A DNA stretch of 64,000 nucleotides, taken from NCBI GenBank assembly GCA_964036155.1, contig OZ038422.1, positions 17,259,201 to 17,323,200 of the forward strand. The letters run 5' to 3'. The DNA comes from Diploscapter coronatus. Taxonomy: Eukaryota > Nematoda > Chromadorea > Rhabditida > Rhabditidae. The position numbers and the translations under genes are program-made. Shown piece after piece: positions 51,640 through 64,000 of this stretch. How positions within the stretch are numbered: the stretch's first letter is position 1; each line of letters starts with the position of its first letter. The notes beneath the pieces were generated by a model. The model had not been told where the DNA came from. It ran no database searches and was given only the letters and a program-made list of their open reading frames with translations.

Positions 51640-52768
51640 ATGAACGTCTTTCGTCTTTCCGCAGATCTCTCTCATCTCGTTGCCATCTTCATTCTAATAT
51701 TTAAGGTAAACATCAACTTCCGATCAATCGTTAATCTCATTTCTGTTCCATTTCAGATCCGTTCATCCAAATCCTGCAGTGGCATCTCAGCCAGGTCTCA
51801 GATCCTCTTCGCCCTCGTGTTCAGCACGCGATATGCTGATCTATTCACCGTTTTTGTTTCTCCATACAATACAGCCATGAAGGCACCTAAATTGAAAACT
51901 AAATAGGTTTCGATGTGATAGTTTTAGATCATCTTCCTAGTGGCTACTTACTACACAGTGTATCTGATCTTCTACGAGTACAGAATCACTTACGAGAAAG
52001 AATCGGACAATTTGCGCTTCGAGTTTCTGCTCATTCCATGCGCTTTATTGTCCCTGTACTTCACAAATGAATTATCAGTACTCGAAGTTCTGTGGACTTT
52101 CAGGTGAATTTTTATGAAGACCAACTTTTTCTTAAGGATATTTTGAATAATCTGAGCTATTTCTCTGAAAAGACAATGAAAATCAGCTTTTTCTAATGAT
52201 TTTAATTGAGCATATTCTTGGAATCAGTCGCTATCATGCCACAGTTATTTATGCTGCAAAATCTTGGATCAGCAGACACGATCACTGCGCACTATCTCTT
52301 CTTTCTTGGATCGTATCGAGCACTCTACCTAATAAATTGGATTTATAGGTAAGAATTGTCGCATAGTGTCGACTAACCACTAATAATAGTTTTTTTTTTT
52401 AAAAATAATTTGAGGAAAATAGTTGGAATAAAATTAGATATTCAAAATGATAACATTTTTTATCACGGTTCTACGATATTTTGATGATTAGAGTCTAAAG
52501 TATACGTAAATTTCACTGATCGCATAATGCACTTTGAATTTTAATATTATTGGACGATGACAATATTGTCTTCATGAAGTCAGCTAAATTACTAACATTC
52601 TACGAAAATAAAACTCTTAAATATATTTTCAGATACTACACGGAGAGCTATTTCGAGCCAGTGGCGACATTTTGTGGCATTCTGCAGACAATTTTATATG
52701 CCGACTTTTTCTATCTCTACTTCACGCGGGTCTCGAAAAAGAGCACATCAATGGAACTGACTGTTTGA
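51640..52768 (+). CDS. KDELR: ER lumen protein-retaining (KDEL) receptor
   Basis: Seven-helix Golgi/ER membrane receptor that returns KDEL-type luminal proteins to the ER in COPI vesicles. Five exons: 51640-51705, 51757-51882, 51928-52103, 52211-52348 and 52633-52768; 213 aa, the usual family length. Starts [13 protein letters not shown] and has [57 protein letters not shown] and [10 protein letters not shown]. The tail [10 protein letters not shown] supplies the lysine pair used for retrieval. Intron 2 (51883-51927) has a GC donor; reading through it would hit an in-frame TAG. Intron 3 ends in the weak acceptor GAG. AATAAA lies at 53103-53108. Confidence 0.95.
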
Positions 52769-55279
52769 TTTTACCCTGTTTCGAAATGTTGATAGGCAGA
52801 ATTCTGAAAATTTATGCAACTTATCTAATTTATTCAATAGGAGTCATACCGATTTTTCATACTTATTATCTTCTGTCCAAACTCACTTTTTACTTTTCTA
52901 CTCCCCTGATTTGTGCCTTTCATATACAAACCAACGATGTTCTCCTTCTCAAGAATGCTACTACACTTTCTTACTGGTTCCAGTCCAAAATATCGAATGT
53001 AAGCGATAAAAACGCACTGCTTTTGCGAGTAATTTCCAAACGAACAAATCTTACAAGTCATATATGTCTGTGGCGATAACATTGAACGATTTTCAATTTG
53101 GAAATAAAGAAAACTATTTCGTCATCTGTGACAAAATCTATTGTCAATAATTAGAGAACGCAAATGCTCAAATTTGAATATGCAAAACTTGTAATTTTCC
53201 TATGTTTTCAGATTGAATCTATCCCCGATGTAAGAAATGTTTTTTCTTCCCTCTTTCCTCCCACCTTTCTGCCTCGAGATAAAAGCAGCATGCATTCCTT
53301 GCTGTTCAGCATAATTCACCGAATTTGCTTTTTGTTTTCCGTTTTCAAAGGTTTAATTACCCAAGTTTGAGATAAATAAATTGGCATTCCATTGCCAGTC
53401 TATACAACTGTCCAATTTCCGCCACACTTGGTTTATCACACACAATCTATCTGCCAAGCATTTTCAAACACGTCATTTTTCTTCCTTTCCATTTTGCGTG
53501 AAGACTTGTGATTTCGTCATTTTTCCATAAATGCATAAAATTTCAGCTGCATTCAGATTTGCAGCTGCAATGCATATTTTTGAGCCAAACTGATTGAGTA
53601 ACACAACCAACACAAATTTGACGAAATTTTTAAATGTTTAAAGGATCACATAATTTAGGGTTCTTACATGATTTCATGCATGATGAAAGCCAGACTAAAC
53701 ACAAACAACTAATACACACACAACATGGTGAGCGTGTTCTTTGAAAATTTGCTAATTTGGCATCTTTTTTTGTAAGCATTATAGGATTATCCTGAACGTA
53801 ACGACTACTTGTCTGAACGCTCACTATATTCCAGACATAGCAAAGCACATATCTTCTTTGTCATTGTTTCAGATATAAATTTTATAAGGTTCTATGATTT
53901 GAAGACAAACACAAAAGATCTAACGGTATGATTAACTCAACAGGCTTAATTATTCCTAGGGACTACAAACACTATGTATGTTAGTTTTTTTGCCCATCCA
54001 ATATTGAAATCCACAAAATGTTATCGATTTTAGTTTTTTTTATTTACTTGCACGTTAGAATGGAGATGTCACCTTGCAGTCGATGACAAGGTAGTTAGAG
54101 CCCAAGTCCATAACAAAATTTATCTGAAATTTCCATGGGCGCTTATGTCCGCGGCGAAAAACTTTCAATTTTTAATTAAGCAGCGTGGGATCGGTCGCAC
54201 ATAGAAGTAGTAAAGAAGGTAATGAGAAGTGAAATTCGACCGATTCAAACAGTCAAAATTATGCATGTAAATCTAAAAAGGCAAAACTCATTTTCATATA
54301 TTGAGTTAATTTTGATCTAATTTTAGGTGAAAATGGGTCCGAAAAAATTTTTATGGCCTCATCATCTAAGTTACGCCAAGACCTATTCGTATGCATGATT
54401 TTTACTCCCCAATTTATGGAATAAAAATGTATTTACGGGGCCTAATTATCCTATATTCTTTGTGAAAACTCGCAAGATAAGGGGATTTAGCTCAGGCGGA
54501 GATTTTCGATGAAATCTATACCACTTTAAGGAGCAGTATTTTCTGAGCCGTATGATGTCATTTTTATCTGCTGAGGAAGTACGGTTAAAAATTAGGCTAA
54601 GCTTGATACAAAATTATAATGTTAACGATGGAAATTTTCGCATATAATATTTTGAATTCAAGTAAAATGAACGATCATTGAGCAGTTGCTTGGGGGAATA
54701 GCATGTGAAGCGAAGAGAGTTGGAGAAGTGGCGAACTTCAACGAGCGTTATTTTGATGCAAGTCAATGCATTTTATGCTAAATTTGACAGGTTTAACATT
54801 ATGAATACCTAGTATCAGGTAGAGATGCAGATCTCTTGTGGTCGGCCGTCTGAGCAAAGGGGCGAGCGAATTCGGTGATTCGGCTGCAGGAACTGACATT
54901 TCGTTGTCCGCGCAGACTTGATAATGATTGGGAAACGAAAATGGAAATACAAAGCAATGAAAATCCATTTATCTAACATTAGATATGCCATTTTCAAATA
55001 TTATTATGGCGATTTATTAAGACAACAAACTGACTTGACAATATCAAAAACTAAAAAATAAGGTATCCATTTTCAACGGAGTCAAAATTAGCTATAGCAA
55101 AAAGTTATTATGCTGAAAATGACGATAAAAAGTGAGGAATGAAACGCGAACAGGAAACGGTAAGTAAGGATTTATTGATTTATTGACTAGGAAAATGACG
55201 AGAAAAGGCGGCAGATGGCTGATGGAATGATGAATGGAGGGTGGAGGGTGCGCGGCTAACTGATTAGTCATCAATTGGC
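52769..55279. other. Convergent gap, KDEL receptor to RFamide gene
   Basis: Holds the KDEL receptor 3' UTR (AATAAA at 53103-53108) and the RFamide gene poly(A) signals (55171-55184, minus strand). On the minus strand, 54107-54057 could be a 51-bp exon (INFVMDLGSNYLVIDCK between good splice sites), but I could not connect it to anything. Otherwise nothing seen. Confidence 0.5.
55171..55184 (-). terminator. Tandem AATAAA poly(A) signals of the RFamide gene
   Basis: Two AATAAA hexamers on the minus strand (55176-55171 and 55184-55179), 96-109 bp after the predicted stop. This supports a transcript ending here. Confidence 0.55.
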
Positions 55280-55925
55280 TCACTTCCTTCCAAATCGGAG
55301 CATGGAGTCGCTAGGGTCGAACATACTTTGACTCCTTTTACCAAACCTGAACATGAAAATTTATGCATTGAAAAGTGATGATTTAGCATGCCCATTAGAT
55401 TTTCTTATGTTTTCAGGTGACCTTCGTTAGGTTTACACTAAATACTAAACCGAACTATAAAAAGAGTTAAGCTATGAATTATCTAATCCTTCTATAGAGA
55501 TATTTTAGACTAAATATTATTCCTCCATCATAAGGTAGGATAATTGTGTGGTTTATTGAAATTTCGTAAAGAAAAAGCTTGGCCTTCATTGCATTAATTT
55601 TCGAATTTTAGCTTCTATTTAATATTGGTGTACACGGCGAGTCAAAAATCGAATGATAGGAAATTAGAACTTGTCACTCACCTCAAAGTTAAGTCATCAC
55701 CATTAAATTCGCGTTTTTCTTGATTATTTAGATAGGCCCGTTTATCTATAGAACCGAAGAAGTAACGATGATTTTGTAGCTAAAAGTTTGATTTTTAATA
55801 GTTTCAGAGGTTTTTCTTTTAAGAAATAATAATCCTACATCATCAGGTATGTAAATGCAGTGGATGAACGTAGAGCAGAAAGCCAACAGACCGAGAAGAC
55901 TGAGGAGGAGAGAGGAAGGAGACAT
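55280..55925 (-). CDS. RFamide neuropeptide precursor (two amidated peptides)
   Basis: An 83-aa preprohormone read from three exons: 55925-55839, 55779-55682 and 55346-55280. Exon 1 encodes a signal peptide (MSPSSLLLSLLGLLAFCSTF). Exon 2 encodes a spacer with KR dibasic sites. After KR, EFNGDDLTLRF is followed by GKR, and SQSMFDPSDSMLRF by GRK and the stop. So two -LRFamide peptides are predicted after convertase cleavage and amidation of the Gly. The first Gly-Lys-Arg spans the exon 2/3 junction, which fixes the splice. It belongs to the broad sNPF/FLP/FMRFamide-like class; the exact family is uncertain. Secreted from neurons or endocrine cells to act on GPCRs. AATAAA signals follow at the right distance. 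Confidence 0.78.
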
Positions 55926-58900
55926 TCTAACTGCTGATTGCACTGATGATCGGGGGATCCCGAGTTTGCAGATTTACTGAAATATGCAAATTTAACGGTA
56001 AATTAATTTGAATGGATTAATACGAAGTAATTCAAACGAATTACTTTGATAAATAAATACGATGATGGATAGGGAAAATCACTAATACGGTATAAGGAAA
56101 ATGGTATCAGAACACGAGTAAGATTAGCTTGTTGATGCCTTGAGACAAGGAAATATCATTCTGGACTTCATTATTCTAAAATATTAGATTTAAACAAGTA
56201 CGATTAGTTTCATTATCAATTGTACTAAAATGAGCTTTCGAAAGTATTTGCCATCATGATGAAAAAGTAAATTGCTTGAAATATCAATAAAACAGGTGAT
56301 AGAATAAATTATACAAATGGGAGAGGCTTAAATTTGCACAGACAGATGAAATGCAATCGTAATGGAATGGGATGCAATGAAAAATAATGATGCGAGAAGT
56401 GCAGACGATGTCTCACAATGATAAAATGACAAAGGGGGAGAAATTCGAGATCTAAGCGGATCTGAAAGGTTTTTGACGAAAATTCGATCCAAATTGGGAG
56501 ATGTCAGATAATTTTCGGATTAGAAACAATGTAAACGTGAGAATAACAAGCAGCCATTAGACATTCTGACTTCTCGCTAATTGACACGGGAAATTTACGT
56601 GAATTTGTGGTGTTGGAGAGAATGCTGCATGTTTGATACGGTAGTCATGAAATTGTGAGGAAGGCGAAGTGAGTGACGTAGAAAATAGAAAGGCGGAAAG
56701 GAACACAACAACATTTAGATAATTGCATATTCGGATAGGAAGACAAGGAAATTTTTAGTCAGTTCACAAATCGACTAAGATATTCGAGAGATTAGATTCG
56801 AGAACACTTCCTGATTCTAAGTCTCGATTTCACCTTTTCCTAAAAATCAGATTACACATATTGTCGCAGCTACAACCTACTCATTCACCTCACACGCAAA
56901 TTTACTCGATTTGTTCGTATTTTACTTGATCACTTTGACGTACTTTACAGACTAAACAAAGAGCGTAGAAGTGATATTTTGCATCTTATTTATAAATTAG
57001 AAGATCATAATAATTCAACTACCAACTTACGAAATCAGCCCTGAAAATTTAGTTTGCTTTTGGTTGAATGCGTTTCCATTACATTTTCATTAACAACGGT
57101 GATTCAAAAATGATACGTAATTTTGAATAACTCAAAAGAATAAGGCGACAAATTTTCATAATAGTGCTTCACAGATTCAGAAAAAAAAATCTAGTTAGCT
57201 ACATATTCAATCACAAAATAACGAAGGCGGTTATTTTTATACGCTCTGCTTTCGTAGTCTGTCTTTGTGAAGTTTTGCCTTTTGAATGGAGTTTAGAAAA
57301 AGTCGTTATCAACAAATTCATAATGATGTTGAGACGGCAATGGATAGGTGATTGAATGGAAAATTGGTGCTAATTTGAGCCTGATTTAGACTGAATTTAA
57401 ATGACTAGATATTTGCATGCATTTGATATTCAATTGCAGTTTGAGCCGGAACGAAACAAATAAAGTTTCAAAAATTGCTTGGTCTGTTCCTTTGGCGGCA
57501 AAGGAGAAGTAAGTTGTGAAGGCAAGGAAATTGATGATGATAGCCTTTGAATTGAAGGAGCAAATCCCTTCGACCCTTCAGAGAGGGAATTCTTGAAAGG
57601 TCATCAAAAATAGGCATCCGACGAGGTTTACTGCAATCATAAACTCGCCAGCCCGGGAAGCCATCCAGTGCTTGGCCTGACATTGCACCAAGTGCGGTAG
57701 ATAAAAATTAGTAAACATCGTCTAAATATAAATCCGAAAAAATCAGCTGATTTTAGAAATTTTTTTAAATTGAGTAAAATTTATCGTTATCCAGGAATTC
57801 GGAAAAAACCCATGTTAGGATTTTAAAATAGCTATAGATAATTGCTTTTTCCTCGAATCAGCTGTGCCATCCTCTTATCTACTCACCTTTCATCGTTCAT
57901 TTCATAGAGGCGTTTTCCTGCGCATTTTCAGAATAACGACGATGCAAATAGTGCCATGGCATTTTAGCAATTAGGTTATACGATTATTATTATCATTTAA
58001 AAAATAATACACACAGAACAATTAGTTATTTAAAAGATAAATGACGATAAATATTTTTAACTCTTATGGTGAAAGAGCTAACAAAGTTGTCCAATAAAAA
58101 TGATCATAGAATCGGCGTTATGATTAAAGAATCCAAGAAGGAGGCGTCAAAACAAGGGAGTCTCGGAAGTGGATGCCGCCAGGCAGAAAATGAAATTGGA
58201 CACAAAACTGGGAAAGGGGAGAGTTGTCGCGCAGATTGGCAAACACCAGAAACATTTGTCAGGAAGACTGAGATAGAAGCAGAGACTGAAGGCTGGCAAA
58301 TTACAGACTAACAAGCAGGGATAAGGGGATAATGATGATGTAATGCCTGGAAAGTACTACACAATTGTAGACACAATTAGATGAGCAGACCAATGAAGAT
58401 ATGCAATCTAACGGCAAATATTCTCTAAAATTGGAATCGAAATTGGTCGGAAATTTTGATTTGTTACTATCTCAGATGATGAATGACTTGTTGAATCGAG
58501 GAGATGCAGAACGACCCTTCGACAATTCATTTCTAATTCTGAATTTTGGGCAATTTTGTGTTAATTTTTGATACACAGAACAAAACAAGAAAAACGACGA
58601 AGCGTCCGGAATGTTCTGCGCATTTCTGTCTGCACTGACGACAAATGGCTCAATAATGCGATGTGAAACATCCGATCTTCTCTAAACTCCCTTTACATTC
58701 CCATTTTGTACTTCCATTCGCACATTGTAGGTTGTAATTTTCGCGGAATGGCTCATTGTTGCTCCTCCCATTTTTGGTCGCTTCTAATCAACAGCTCAAC
58801 TGAGAAGACATTGTAGTAATTCAGTAATTCGTCTGGCATTCCATGTCCTTTTCTGTCTTTTCCCTGTCCCTGTGTTTTTGTCCTCTATCTTCTAATCCAG

Positions 58901-61774
58901 CCTCCATATTTCATCTCCAGTACATTCGCATCTCGATCTCATTCCCTCGCCCCTTCCCATTCAAATTCACATCGTCATATTTGAGGATGAGGATTTGGAT
59001 TTTGAGGGTGATAATGAAAATGCAATGGAGGGGACTTGTTGCACGGTGCATGGGATGACGAAATAATGAAATGAGTATAGAGGCTAGGCTAAGTGGCTGA
59101 ATGACTGCAGACGACAGCCATTTGCAGCCATCATCCACCAACTATACGAGCTACAAGGTATTTTTACGAGCGAATCTATTTTTCTGCATATCTAGACTAA
59201 AAGCATATCGTGAATGACTAGAATATAAAATACGCAAATTAGAGGAAAAATGAGCTACGAAAGATTAGCGTTAATTAGAAAATATTTCCATCAAGTAAAA
59301 GAAGCGTGAGAATATGAAAATTGGGATGGGCTGAAGAAATGAGATTGAAAGGGTAAGGATATGACGAGGTGGCGGGACAATTGAAGAGATTTGGACTGCC
59401 AACAGCTAACAAGGAAGGGAGGTCATGAAGCAGGAAACGAAGAGGAAGCTGAGCTGAATGAAATCACCACGAAGAGTGTGAAACGATGACGATTCAATCG
59501 GGGCAAGTCTAAAGACAAAGACAAAATTAGATCAAATTTGGATAAACAGGGTTTTGAGCTGAAAAAGACTCAATGGGCATTACACTAACTAAATAATCAG
59601 ATCCTCCCATACAGATATTGCCAATGACCGATAATTTGAGACGTAATAATGATGCACAAATTCGTATATGAAAAGTATGCATTGCGTATATACAAATAGT
59701 CGTTGCATTAATTCCTCGAGAGTTATATAATAGTGTAAAGTCTGCTGCTGCAAGAACGTGCTAATTTCTGTGGATCAAAATTGCGTCTCATTTCTTTCGT
59801 CTCAAGTAATCCGTCTTTTACAATAACTGAAACGTGAATTTAGCAGACTCTGAGGTGACTTCTTTAAAAATCTTGACAAGGAACTTCCTTAGACACTGCG
59901 AATTAGTTGCCAAGCTGCCCGTCTGTTTTCAGGTCCATCAAGTCATCGTTTTATGAAGACTTCTTACTCTGACTCTTCCAAATTATGAAACCCTAATTGC
60001 ATATTTTGGCTTAGTAGAGATCAGACAATGAAAAATCAAGCATAAAAATAAAATTGTTAATTCATAATTTCGAATTTTCGTAATCACAAATTAGAGATAA
60101 TTGCAGCCAACACGATGCAAAAATTTTCTACATTCATTTAACATCCAAACTGAATGATTCAAAAATCACTAATGGAGATAAAAAAAAAAGTTATTGTTAT
60201 CACATTAGCAGGCAGCCACGCAATAAATTTTGTCTCTTAAAATATGCCGGAGGGGTAATGAAAGTTGGGAGATGGATATGAAGAGGATAGGGTAGGATCA
60301 GGTAGGGGTAAATTTAGTATCAAAAGGATAAACTCGTCGAGATGCACATTTTGGTACCCAATTTGCCCTACCCTTACCCTCTCCATATCTATCTCTCAAT
60401 TTTTATTACTCTTCCGACATATTTTAAAAGACATGAATTTGTATAATTAAAAATGGAAGCTTTGTATCTGCATAATAAATGAAGAATGAATGAAGTCTGA
60501 ACAAGAATTTAGAAATGACGCAGAGATTGGGATATGGAATGAAGAAGGAAGTCTGACTATGCCGAATGTGAATTAATGATTGAAAGGGACACACATCCTG
60601 GGATTAAAAATGTATGCCAAAACTAGAAAGCAAATTGGGAGTCTGGCCTGGAAGCTGAAATAGCGATTTGACAAAGGCACGCAGCCCGAATAAACCAAGC
60701 CGTTCACTACTTCTTTCCTTCCTGCTATTTCGGGCACTCATTTCAAATGAACACATAGCTTTGTTTTGAGCGCAGGTTGTAAAAATAACACTTCCCTTTA
60801 TCACCTTTTCAAAAATAATCAAAGTCAAGAATAGGCTGCTAAATTTAACCAAACTCTTCTGATAATTATAGTGAATTACATCAGAGAATATAGAATGACA
60901 GATAAATATACTTTTTACAGAAATCTAAGCTTCGTTTAAAAAAAACCCTAAAATGTGGGTTTACAAATATTTAGACAATCGAAACAAGAGAAATATGAGA
61001 CTGGTTATGTGATTTGAGGTTTAAAATGTCTCGAAAATAGCTGACACCCGATTTCAATCAAAATTGCGAATTCATGAATGTCAAACACGAAATATGAATT
61101 CGAACGAAGGAAGTTAGTTTTTCAACTCGCAAATTTAGTCATTTTTGAGGGAAATGAAGGTTGCAAACACAAGGATTCGTTATGTCTGGGATAATAACAA
61201 TAATATTTCGTCTATTTCACCAGCACATCGGCACTTCATTCCTTTATGATTCAAGACTTGTTTATTATCGAGTGTTCGATAGTAAAGCTATGCAATACAT
61301 AAATGATGACTAGATGTTCTGCTTCAAGAAATCCTTAGTTAAAATAAGTTCTGCCAAATATTTGTGAATCAAAAGAACAGTGAATAAGTATACTGCAATA
61401 AATGAGATCATTCAACAGTTTTGAACCGCATAAATTAATAAATGGTAAAATCTGATATCATAAAAACTAAGTAGTCTGTCAAAATATTGCAATGAAATAC
61501 CGAATAATAAAATAGACCATGTAAAATTGAAAAAATAAACCTGGGTTAAACCGAAAGAAGTGATCAGAGATTGAATTGTGATTACACAATTCATAATTGC
61601 AGAAGAGAAAAATAACAATTGAGTAGATTATTAAGTGATGCAAAAGCTGGAGGATGTCAAACGCAGAAGAATTAGAAGAAAAACGAATTCTGCATCTGCA
61701 ATGCGATTGACGAGTTCTGTTTGTAAGATCCTATTTTGAGATGGAAAAACAGCTTGGTTTAGGTCTGCCAACGA
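55926..61774. other. Gene-poor 5.8-kb stretch upstream of the RFamide gene
   Basis: No gene supported. It should contain the RFamide promoter and the carbonic anhydrase 3' end. A MITE family C copy is at about 60225-60455. A 71-codon minus-strand ORF at 57683-57468 has no recognisable family. Confidence 0.5.
60225..60455. mobile_element. MITE family C, second copy
   Basis: Matches 29829-30169 in its core (GGTAGGGGTAAATTTAGTATCA AAAGGATAA, CTCGTCGA, TCTCCATATCTAT) and in the inverted ends TTAAAATATG(C/T)CGGA(G/A)GGTAAT. Shorter than the first copy; the outer arms are eroded. Confidence 0.7.
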
Positions 61775-63762
61775 TTAACTATTTTGGAAAAATGAAATGA
61801 CAAGGATTACGGTAATGGAAATAAAGGAGAATATCGAAGCTGAGGACGAGCAGAGTAATTTGCGGTCGAATTCGTATGGCCGAAAGAGAATCGTTCGGCC
61901 ATTCAGAGGTTGCACTGGACGGTAATTGCCGTGTAGTGGGCCGCCTGATTTGTCGCGTAAACCGCGCAAGCGATGAAGCTAAAATATTTTGCTAGAATTT
62001 AGTAAAACGTCAACAATCACCATAAAAAGCTGATCTTTATGAAATTTTATACATAAAAATATCTTTAAACTTTAGGCAATTTGCAAATTTCTGTCATATA
62101 TTTTATGTGTAGATGATAGGAAAGTACTAGAAGAATTAAATGCACCTGTTCAGAAGAAACAATGAGAGGATCTGCAAGAATCGTCCAAATTACAGCTTCA
62201 TTGCAGCCTAAAAATCATTATTTACAATACAAAATCCCTATGCTAATCCTTTATATAAAGACACTTCTACGTTTCGATATATAGCGATGCACAAAAGTCT
62301 GCAACAATGTATTATTTTCATTTTCCGCATGAAGCTAATTTATATGAAGCAATCTGGATAAGACTTAGAGAATTATTTCTATCCAAAATCATCGTCGAAT
62401 ATAAACAAAATTCAAGATAATTGGTTGACTAAAAGAACATTCATATCTGACAATGAGAGACTGATATCTCATTGGTAGTTGAAAAGTCGGTTATCGCTGA
62501 ATTCTGAATCTTGACGACGTCATTGTGATTCAGTTCAGTCCAAATTATAGCATAAGTGTTATCTCTTGTCACTATGATACTATGCATATCTAAGTTTTAA
62601 TTTGTCTACGTTATTTTCAACCACCTGTTGCTTTTAATATTGCAAAAATGCCTATGCGAAATTTGCAATCTCATATCTGACCAAAGATATACCGTACTGT
62701 GGTAGTGTACATCCAAATTTTATGAACCTTAGCTCGATTATCAATTTTGATATGGAGAATCCAAAAATAACAACTTTGACTAAATCCCAATTTAGCAATT
62801 TAAAATAAAACGCCCTAATACGAGTAATAGGTAGTTATGGAACACCCTGTATATATTTAATAAAATCAGATTAAAATTCACTATTTACCTGGCGTTGTCA
62901 AGCTACCTTCGTACCGATAGAATGAAGCAGTTCGTTCAGGAAGAAGACGCCGAGGATAGAATTTATCCAGACTTGTACGGTTTCCTTAGTTTTATCGAAT
63001 TTATTTTAGGTTAGCATAGATTTATAAGGGTTTGAGATTATTTTACATGAAAACTTGTTTTAAATATTCGTATAAAATTCGGAAAGAGTATCGAAGTTGT
63101 AAATGTCCAGAATATTTGAAGACCAAAAATATGCGACTTTCTTTTCAATAAATAAATAAATAAATAAAAGAAAAATAATAATTTACCGTCAAATAGCAGG
63201 TAGTGCAGATTGTCACTGATTTGTGCGAAATTGCTGTCGTTTTCGCCCTCGGCAAGCCACACTCCAAGCACAGCCAGACCGTCCTTCACGTTGCTCGCCT
63301 TTCCCACGTCCAGACCCTCTCGAACATGCACCAGATGCAGCTGAAACACTAGCATCACCGTAATCCATTCATGCATTCACTATTTCCGCTCGTTCATCGA
63401 TGATTTGTTTGCGTAATCAACTAAGACAGAGATCAGCAGAGCAATTGGTGCAGAGAGGGAGAAAAGTAGGAAGTGAAGGATGAGCTTTAAGAAGAGAGAC
63501 GGAAAGACCAAGAAAGATAAGACATAGATCACTGATATGATCAGCTAGTGATAAATGTGTGTTTGGATTAAATGGATCTAACAAATCTACCGTACCTCTG
63601 CAGGATAGGACAGTCCATTGAGAGTGTGTTCACTGCCATGTCCGTGCGAATGACCCCAGTGGAAATGCAGCTGAATGAGTCTGTAAGTGTGTTTCAAGCC
63701 GCCTCCTCGCATTATCGGCTGCTTCCGCCCATCGTCCCATTTGTCGAATCCGGTCATAACCA
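61775..63762 (-). CDS. Alpha carbonic anhydrase, membrane-anchored type (5' end outside window)
   Basis: Zinc enzyme interconverting CO2 and bicarbonate. Five exons visible: 63762-63596, 63340-63187, 62984-62889, 62207-62146 and 61978-61775. The zinc ligands are all present: HFHWG gives two histidines (LIQLHFHWG) and LHLVHV gives the third. Also present are the GSEHT Glu, the SLTTP Thr gatekeeper (followed by GCNE where PCNE is usual), and the C-terminal GNYRPVQPLNGR block. So it should be catalytically active. A hydrophobic C-terminus (SIFSFISITVILVISFF) implies a membrane helix or GPI-signal, placing the enzyme on the extracellular face. The exon at 63762 begins mid-codon, so the N-terminal exons lie right of position 64000. 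Confidence 0.92.
63147..63168. repeat. AAAT microsatellite
   Basis: Five tandem AATA-type tetranucleotide units inside a carbonic anhydrase intron. Confidence 0.85.
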
Positions 63763-64000
63763 CTGAAATTGTATTTTATAAGAATTCGTAAAAACTGATC
63801 ATTTTACGATATATTTACTCATTTCCTTTAACTAACAAGATGAGCGAGAAAAAGTACCGTAAAATCTCATTGTTTTAGATTTTGATAAACGTTATTGCAT
63901 AATTTCATCGGAGAGAAATATTAGGAACGAAAATATCAACTTTGCCAGAACAATAAGAAAAAATTCTTTAGAAATGATGTGTTCATTTTTGGTGACACAT
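63763..64000 (-). other. Carbonic anhydrase intron running off the window
   Basis: No exon seen. The acceptor at 63763-63765 shows that this is intron sequence upstream of the first visible carbonic anhydrase exon. Confidence 0.6.

Noticed and set aside
54057..54107. Possible 51-bp minus-strand exon INFVMDLGSNYLVIDCK
   Set aside because: Good splice borders, but no in-phase neighbour exon could be found within reach; kept only as a note.
54480..54550. tRNA-like start GGGGATTTAGCTCAG
   Set aside because: Only an A-box-like match; no B box, no T arm and no acceptor-stem pairing.
54816..54918. Open minus-strand segment with possible splice sites (DNEMSVPAAESPNS...)
   Set aside because: The frame could not be joined in phase to the RFamide gene or to any other exon.
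57468..57683. 71-codon minus-strand ORF (MSGQALDGFPGW...)
   Set aside because: Two overlapping frames look equally open, no splice partners were found, and no family is recognised.
58066..58311. 81-codon plus-strand ORF rich in K and E
   Set aside because: Typical chance frame in purine-rich sequence; no family or context support.
62845..62862. GGAACACCCTGTATATA, like the end of a mariner-type element
   Set aside because: Only one end is visible and no inverted partner was found nearby.

Overview
This is a window of an animal (metazoan) nuclear genome. Its genes are broken up by many spliceosomal introns (about 110 can be read), many of them only 40-60 bp, and it is AT-rich. All recognisable genes are animal-type: a BET bromodomain protein, INTS6, MED14, Flower, a KDEL receptor, a membrane-type alpha carbonic anhydrase and an RFamide neuropeptide precursor. 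The neuropeptide and the compact introns suggest an invertebrate bilaterian; the phylum cannot be fixed from the sequence alone. Exon models were built by hand from reading frame, splice sites, intron phase and remembered family sequences, so boundaries may be off by a few bases.

Layout: ATP synthase subunit b (-, 3' end outside the window) faces an unrecognised 273-codon gene (+). A repeat-bearing gap of 2.3 kb follows, then a 23-exon BET gene (-, about 7.3-19.9 kb), head to head with RUVBL2 (+). RUVBL2 converges on mitochondrial ribosomal protein mL51 (-), behind which lies INTS6 (-, 26.0-32.9 kb). INTS6 is head to head with a 31-exon MED14 (+, 33.6-43.0 kb), followed in tandem by Flower (+). 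A DDAH-family gene with a degenerate active site (-) is head to head with the KDEL receptor (+). The last 11 kb is sparse: an 83-residue RFamide prepropeptide (-) and the 3' part of a carbonic anhydrase (-) that runs off the right edge.

Most genes are housekeeping: BET, MED14, INTS6 and RUVBL2 act in RNA polymerase II transcription and chromatin, while ATP synthase b and mL51 are mitochondrial. Introns and intergenic gaps carry many small non-autonomous inverted-repeat elements. Three have 9-bp and one has 8-bp target-site duplications.

Most notable: (1) two tandem 120-bp exons, 28 bp apart, both encoding the acetyl-lysine-pocket half of BET bromodomain 1, which look mutually exclusive; (2) a compact two-peptide RFamide precursor; (3) a DDAH-like probable pseudoenzyme; (4) four GC-AG introns, two of which are needed to avoid in-frame stops.
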